This document shows, in pieces, positions 58,156-64,000 of a stretch of DNA of 64,000 nucleotides (position 1 is the first letter of the stretch; every line of letters begins with the position of its first letter). The position numbers were made by a program, and so were the translations under genes. The stretch comes from Bidens hawaiensis (Eukaryota; Streptophyta; Magnoliopsida; Asterales; Asteraceae). The stretch is taken from positions 48,719-112,718 of the forward strand of contig JAIQDT010009123.1 of NCBI GenBank assembly GCA_021521415.1. The letters are read 5' to 3'. The notes under the pieces were generated by a model that saw nothing but the letters and a program-made list of their open reading frames with translations, did not search any database and had not been told where the DNA came from.

Positions 58156-61100
58156 GTATGAAAAGCATTTGCCAGGAGTAGACATATTCGTTTGCACGGC
58201 AGACCCCAAAATAGAGCCACCAATGATGGTGGTCAGCACTGTTATATCAGTAATGGCATATGATTACCCGCCGGAGAAGCTCTCCGTCTATCTCTCCGAC
58301 GACGGTGGCTCTGAACTTACCTTCTATGCTCTCACTCAAGCAGCCATATTCTCTAAACACTGGCTGCCGTATTGTAGAAACTACAAGGTGGATCCACGCT
58401 CTCCGGTTGCCTATTTTAAATCAGCAATTCGTCCTTCAGACACGAAACAAGATCATGATTACATTCTCGTTAAGGTAATACTTGTGTTATGTGATTATAC
58501 TTAGTCAGTTAGTTGAGTTCAACAAGTCATGCATAGTACGTAATGTATGCATAGTAACGTATGATGCCAAAATCTATGATTTTTTTTTATTTTAAAGACT
58601 AGTGACGGCTTGTTGTCTGTTTGCCTTCTATGTTGATGTAAAAAAATTCTTTGGTAGGTTATGGTGCTATCGTTTTTACTAAAGGAAAAAAAAGGATCTG
58701 AATGACTTATGTGTTTTCGTTTGAATTGCAGAACTTATTTGAAAAATGAAAGATCAAATCGAAAATGTGACGAACAAGGGAAGAGTTCCTGATGAATTGC
58801 GGTTAGAACACGAAGGATTCAAAGAATGGAATTCGTTTACATCTCCACGAGATCATGAGGCTATCGTTCAAGTAAACAACGCTTGAAATTTAAGAATTAT
58901 CTCAACTTGTCTTCCAAATCAAATCTAGATTTCAAAATTTAAATACTTTTGCCTTTGCAGGTTTTGCTTGATCATAACGAGGATGCAGAAGGTCAAAGCC
59001 TTCCAAAATTGGTATATATGGCTAGGGAAAAGAGACCAGAGCATTTCCATAATTTCAAAGCTGGAGCCATGAATGCATTGGTAAGTGCTTACTAAAAATG
59101 TTACTAATGTATTACATAGGTTGAATAAAAACATATTAAATAATGAAAATTTTTGTTAATTTCGTAAGTTGTAAATTTATAGATTACGAAGGATGAAACG
59201 TGAAATAAAAGAAGCGAGAAGAAAAGTAGACTGGGCTTATATAATTGTGGCATGTTGAACTGGATAGTTACTTATTTTGTTATGTATAGATTGTTACAAC
59301 TTCAAGCAATGGAATAACATCCAAACACTAATTTTTATAACCCGATTTATTACACGACATATTATTCTTTTTGCTTGATAACAACAAAACTGTTTAATGT
59401 AGATAAGGGTCTCGTCAAAGATAAGCAACGGTCCAATAATCCTCAATGTCGATTGTGACATGTACTCGAATAACAGTGATACTGTGAGAGACGTGCTTTG
59501 CTTTTTCATGGATGAAGAAAAAGGCCACGAGATTGCTTTCGTTCAATACCCACAGTGTTTTAAAAACGTTATAAGAAATGAAGTTTACGGTGGTTCTATG
59601 AGAGTACTACGCGAGGTAATATAGGTTTCTGACTAAAACGTGGATAACAAGTCAAAATGAGAAATTCATAACATTTTTAGTCGTTTAATGAAGGTCGATT
59701 TTCATGGTTTGGATGGAAATGGCGGGCCTTTGTATGTTGGAACGGGCTGCTTTCACCGAAGGGATATTCTGTTAGGAAAAAGCTTTGATGGTGAAAGTAG
59801 GATCGATTGGAAAATAGACAATGATCACAAGGAAACAATAGAAAACACGTTTGAAGAAATAAAGAATCTTGCGAGTTGCACCTTTGAAAATAATACCGAA
59901 TGGGGCAAAGAGGTAATAAGTATTCTTTGCGTTTCTAAGTCAGGTTGATGGGTTGGTGAGTTAAATTCATGTACCCAAACACAGCCCGTATAGCTAAGTG
60001 GTTCGGGCCAATTTTACGTCGAATTACAAACCTATTGAGCTAAATTGGCCGTGTTTGTTTAAACCTGGTGGGTTAGGAGGTTGACCTATCTAACCCATTG
60101 TATTTGTTTATATATTTATATGTTAAAAATGTGTTTATGTAATAACTTTTAACTATGTTAACTTTTAATATAACTTTGTATATATTTCTTATAACTATTT
60201 ATTTATATAAATTTTTTTATTTAGTAACTCTTAACTATTTTTGACATTGCAATGTGTTTTTGTATTATAGATGGGCTTGAAATACGGGTGCCCCGTTGAG
60301 GATGTAATAACGGGCCTATCGATCCACTGCAAAGGATGGAAATCAGTGTTTTACAATCCAAGACGTGAGGCGTTTCTAGGCGTATCTGGAACCACAATTG
60401 AACAAACTCTCGTGCAACATAAGCGGTGGTCCGAGGGTGATTTGTTGATTTTACTCTCAAAATATAGCCCTGCTTGGTACGGGCTCGGAAAGGTTAATCC
60501 GGGTCACATTATGGGCTACTTGATCTACTGCTTATGGGCCCCTTCCTCCGCGCCAACTCTTTGTTACTCCATTGTCCCTTCACTTTTTCTCCTTAAAGGG
60601 GTCCCCTTTTTCCCGCGGTAAGTCATCTATTTATCATTTCTCATTATGTTTAATTGTTTCCATTACTCATTATGCATGTATAGTTGTGGAATCATGTATA
60701 TATCTTTGTGGTCATATGTGATTAAATTTTGCCTGTTGGGATGTCTATTGCCTAAAACCTTATACTACTTAAAATATCAAATATAACTACAGTTCTAATA
60801 ATCATAAGTCTGTAACTTTAATAATTTCAAGTTACTAAAAAATTTCGACATACCATTGTTTATAACTGGCTTTTAGGATTCTATAGCATGAGGAGAGTTC
60901 TACGCATAAGACACTTTTTTGTGAGAAAAAAAAATCATTTATTTTTTCAATTTGAAAGTTTTAAAATATAAAAAATGGTAAAAATGAAATGTTTATCCGT
61001 CTCTTTTAATATCTTGAAAAGGTACATGAACAAAATTTATTTATTTACACTTATGTAGATTATTGTATGAATATTTCCCACACATACCTTTGCATGTAAC

Positions 61101-61820
61101 ATATTAGCAAATTAGTTTAATATTGTTTTGTGTATGTATATAACATAGACATTTGTACATAAAAATATATTCGATCCGTAATCCAACTAAATTATGATTC
61201 TGCCCATATATATCCAGGTAACAAGTGGATGGTTTCTCCCATTTGCATACATCATAGTCTCCATCTCCGCTTTCGACTACCTCGAATTTCTCCGGTGTGG
61301 CGGCACCACCAAAGGGTGGTGGAACGACCGGAGAATCTGGCTCTACAAACGAACAAGCTCCTACCTCTTCGCGCTACTCGACACAGTCTTGGGATCTGAT
61401 TTGTCGTTTGTAATAAGCTCAAAAGTGATGGACGATGACGTTCAAGAGAGATACGAGAAAGAAATGATGGAATTTGGTGTGTCGTCGCCGCTAATGACGA
61501 CAGTGGCCACATTATCGATGATCAACTTGGTGTGTTTTCTAGGACTTGTTATGAAGTCAGCGTTGATGGATACAATAACTAGGAGAGTGTACTATGAGAC
61601 CATGGCGATTCATGTTGTACTATGTGGTGCATTGGTTGTGCTCAATATACCTTTGTACTCGGCTCTTTTTGTTCGAAAAGATAAAGGGAAGATTCCGGAT
61701 TCTGTTATGGTTAAATCTGTTGTTCTTGCTTTGCTTGTTTCTACTATATTCTATTTTTGTAGCGTATTGATATCATATGAATACGATGAGAACTATGTGG
61801 GCTTCGGGCCATTTTTATAA
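58156..61820 (+). CDS. CSLE: Cellulose-synthase-like protein, CslE type, first exon missing
   Basis: A GT2 glycosyltransferase of endomembranes; the product polymer of CslE is not settled. Exons: 58156-58474, 58732-58871, 58961-59080, 59403-59615, 59694-59912, 60271-60617 and 61218-61820. Together they encode about 653 residues, against some 730 for the family. All catalytic motifs are visible: first Asp in [10 protein letters not shown], DxD in [13 protein letters not shown] in [10 protein letters not shown] (usual for CslE) and QHKRW. Several helices follow in the last two exons, and it ends YVGFGPFL. The first exon, with the N-terminal membrane helices, is absent; exon 2 opens mid-codon ([10 protein letters not shown]). 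Two one-base losses: an A run near 58741-58746, putting TGA in frame before M-K-D-Q-I-E; and a G at the exon 6 donor (CGG then GTAAG expected, CG|GTAAG found), since the last exon must enter in phase 0. It is either an intact gene with sequence errors and a distant first exon or a 5'-truncated pseudogene. Confidence 0.85.
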
Positions 61821-62472
61821 TTATACTTGTAAGATAATAATACTCATTAAAATTTATAAATGTTTTCCTAGCTTGATGGCCGTATCTTTATTGAACTGGT
61901 TGTATTAGTTGTTTACATGGCGGTCAGTTTTAAGAGTCGGATGACGTTGTATCAATTTTATTAAATTTTTTCCGTTCGTCATTTTGTTAATAAAAGTTTG
62001 TGATTTTGATTCACTTGCTTAAAGTTTAACAAACTATGGGGGCAAATGCCCTAATAATGCTTAAACCACCCCTTTGACACCCAACTAGATACTTTGAATA
62101 ATGACATTTTGAAAAAATTAAAATAAAAACTTTGAAAAGTTCAGTCCAGCCATTTATCTAATTTCTATGCCCAACCCAAATAATGGTAATTCAAAAGTAC
62201 TCAAATCAAAAAGGTTATGTAGGTCGTTTTATGCTCTTGTCCGGTTTTGAGAACAATGCTAGTTACTCTATTCATATGATTTACCAAACCTTTGAGTTAA
62301 CTAGTATATTTTACTTTTTATATGTGAATTCAAACTTTGGACTTGTTAAGCTATTTAAGTTTTTTAAGCCGATCTTGAGGCTCAATTGCCATCCTACTTG
62401 CAACCTTTTAAGGCAGCAAACAACTTTAGTCACAAGACTTATGTGCAAAGCTAAACGAGCCGAATGAACTAA
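61821..62472. other. 3' flank of CslE, no gene seen
   Basis: AT-rich. The 94-codon frame at 62183-62467 has no recognisable domain and no supporting context. Confidence 0.45.
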
Positions 62473-62987
62473 GGTGGTGTTTGAGATTCCTTATTGAACC
62501 CTTCTTTTGGCTTTATTAACTTTCGGAAGCAGTTAATAGTTTAAAAGATGTCTGATAACCTATAAGTTCTTTTGGATTTTAACTTCTCCAACAAGTGTAA
62601 ATATGAAGTTTATTGAAAGTTAAGAAATTCTAACTTTATGAAGTTTTGGGTTTGATAACACCCTTCTCAACTCTATCAGCACCAAAAAAAACCCTTGCAG
62701 CTCTCAACTATACATCCCTGCCACCACAGTTAACCATTTAACACATGTGGCTCTCAACTACATCCTTGCCACCATCAATTTAACCTTGAAGCTATCAACT
62801 ACACCCATGGCTACCCTCTCTTCGATTATAAAACACAAGGTGTAGTCCATTCCATCCGTGCTTGACTTATTGCTTATAAGTTAATCCAAATACTTTTCTT
62901 GAGAACTCCTTTTCAAAAAGTCATATGTTATAAGTCCTTTTTACAAGAAGTCCTTTTGGACTTAAATAAGGAATCTCAAACACACCC
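62473..62987. mobile_element. Tourist-like (PIF/Harbinger) MITE
   Basis: The ends GGTGGTGTTTGAGATTCCTT and AAGGAATCTCAAACACACCC are near-perfect inverted repeats flanked by TAA (62470-62472 and 62988-62990). Inner repeats AGTTCTTTTGG / CCAAATACTTTT type are also inverted. No coding capacity. Confidence 0.85.
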
Positions 62988-62990
62988 TAA

Positions 62991-63509
62991 ATTTGTTCAA
63001 GTCAACAGAAAGTAAGCTCGAATAAACTAAACCATTCAGTGTTTTTATAAGTTCACACTTAACTCATATTTGACTCTCTAGTCTTTTCTTAATAAATATT
63101 TCATGTCCTAATTTATTTTCGGACATATATTTAATATTTGTAATAATTATATAATGTATATATTTAGTCATGTAATTATATATAATATTATATTTTTAAT
63201 AGTATTAAACTCATAATATTTGAATTCCGGACTTCACCTTATTGGGCCGGGAAATCTCGTTTTTAGCCCAAAATCTCGCTGAGTGACATAAAACCGTCAA
63301 GCATAAAATTGATTAACGTACGACTTGAGTTCTGGTTTGGGTGAAACTTGTTTCCAGTTTGGTCTTTCCCTTCATCATCGTACCTGAATTCCATACGCAA
63401 ATCCGTAACGAATCAAAAGGTAAACTAACCAACCACCGATCTATCATCCATCAATCCTTAATTCTCAATCTCCAATTCTCTTGAACTGAACTCTTTATGT
63501 TTGATTCAG
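62991..63509. other. Upstream region of the p24 gene
   Basis: AT-rich sequence, then from about 63340 a less AT-rich leader with CCATCAATCC and CTCTTGAACTG-type pyrimidine patches. AAAAG|GTAAACTAAC at about 63419 and TTTGATTCAG at 63509 could bound a short 5'UTR intron. No clear TATA box. Confidence 0.35.
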
Positions 63510-64000
63510 ATGAGAACGTTATCTACGGCGGTGGCTGCGGCCGTACTGTTGATTCTGACGGCCAACATAGGTGTCGTGTTGGGTATCAGATTTGTCATCG
63601 ACAGAGAAGAATGTTTCTCGCATAAAGCCGAGTACGGTTCCACCGTTCGGTTTTCGTTTGTTGTTATTAAGGTTGAAGGCGCTTGGCATTACAACGAAGA
63701 CGGCGTTGATCTTGTGGTATTCATCGGATCTTTGCATCTTTTGATTTGTTTAATAGTTCGTTAATTCCGATGATGTTTGTTTTTTACTTTATTTGTTTCA
63801 AATTTTTGTGTGTGTATTGTTAGATCTAGTTATTAACTTATTATTGATGTTTTTTCATGGCTAAAAGAATTCATAGAGTATGGAATTGTAATCCTTGAAA
63901 GTCAAAATTAGAAATTAGGGTTGACTAATTAGAAGGTTTTTTTTACATTTTTTTTACTAATTTTGATGACTTTGTGATTACTAGGTGAAAGGACCGAAAG
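63510..64000 (+). CDS. p24 family cargo receptor (EMP24/TMED, beta type), partial
   Basis: p24 proteins cycle between ER and Golgi in COPI/COPII vesicles as cargo receptors. Exon 1 (63510-63716, 69 codons) starts MRTLSTAVAAAVLLILTANI, a signal peptide likely cut before the GOLD domain. That domain opens with the plant p24-beta hallmark IRFVIDREECFSH and continues FSFVVIK, then WHYNEDGVDLV. The start was chosen at 63510 because the upstream codons lack an ATG in frame. The donor GTG|GTATTC at 63716 and acceptor CTAG at 63984 lead to exon 2 (63985-64000, VKGPK), cut by the window end. Compared with usual members one residue seems missing after the Tyr of HKAEY. The remaining GOLD domain, coiled coil, membrane helix and RRLFE-type tail lie outside. 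Confidence 0.85.

Overview
This is a plant nuclear window, AT-rich, with small multi-exon genes set among many transposable elements. The genes with recognisable families are a CWC15 splicing-factor copy, a D6PK-type AGCVIII kinase, a TPS-a sesquiterpene synthase, a CslE-type cellulose-synthase-like gene and a p24 cargo-receptor gene. The TPS resembles daisy-family (Asteraceae) sesquiterpene synthases and the LTR families fit that group, so a eudicot, probably Asteraceae, is the best guess. This is an inference from remembered family features; no search was run.

Layout. 1-2.0 kb: repeats only. 2.0-4.9 kb (+): CWC15-like gene in five exons, lacking an ATG and an internal acidic segment, with a roughly 455-bp hairpin in intron 1. 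4.9-9.4 kb: AT-rich, no convincing gene. 9.4-9.8 kb: MITE. 9.9-14.5 kb (+): D6PK-like kinase with a 5'UTR intron. 14.8-19.0 kb: one solo LTR inside a relative of itself. 19.1-20.3 kb: G-rich minisatellite and an LTR-like promoter. 20.7-23.6 kb (-): seven-exon sesquiterpene synthase with a copia LTR in intron 1. 24.7-26.1 kb: fold-back element sitting in a relic copy of the kinase 3' flank. 27.8-30.4 kb: decayed Ty1/copia element with 3' LTR.

30.76-53.62 kb is one transposon nest. Target-site duplications (TSDs) show a short hAT element (GGCTTGGG) split by an LTR (GTAGC). That LTR contains a Ty3/gypsy element A. The LTR of A is split by a Tekay-type chromovirus B (TATTA), and the RT of B is split by a solo LTR C (ATATG/ATACG). 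A second LTR and three hAT-type MITEs lie inside or beside the nest.

53.6-56.5 kb: further MITEs, one with a CCACCG-rich core. 58.2-61.8 kb (+): CslE gene from its second exon on. 62.5-63.0 kb: Tourist-like MITE. 63.5 kb to the end (+): first exons of a p24-beta gene.

The host genes do not form a pathway; they are neighbours separated by repeats. Across about 6 kb of recognisable coding sequence I infer five single-base losses at base runs, no single-base gains and no in-frame nonsense codons. That pattern looks more like homopolymer under-calling in a long-read assembly than like decay, so the kinase, TPS and CslE may be intact in the plant.
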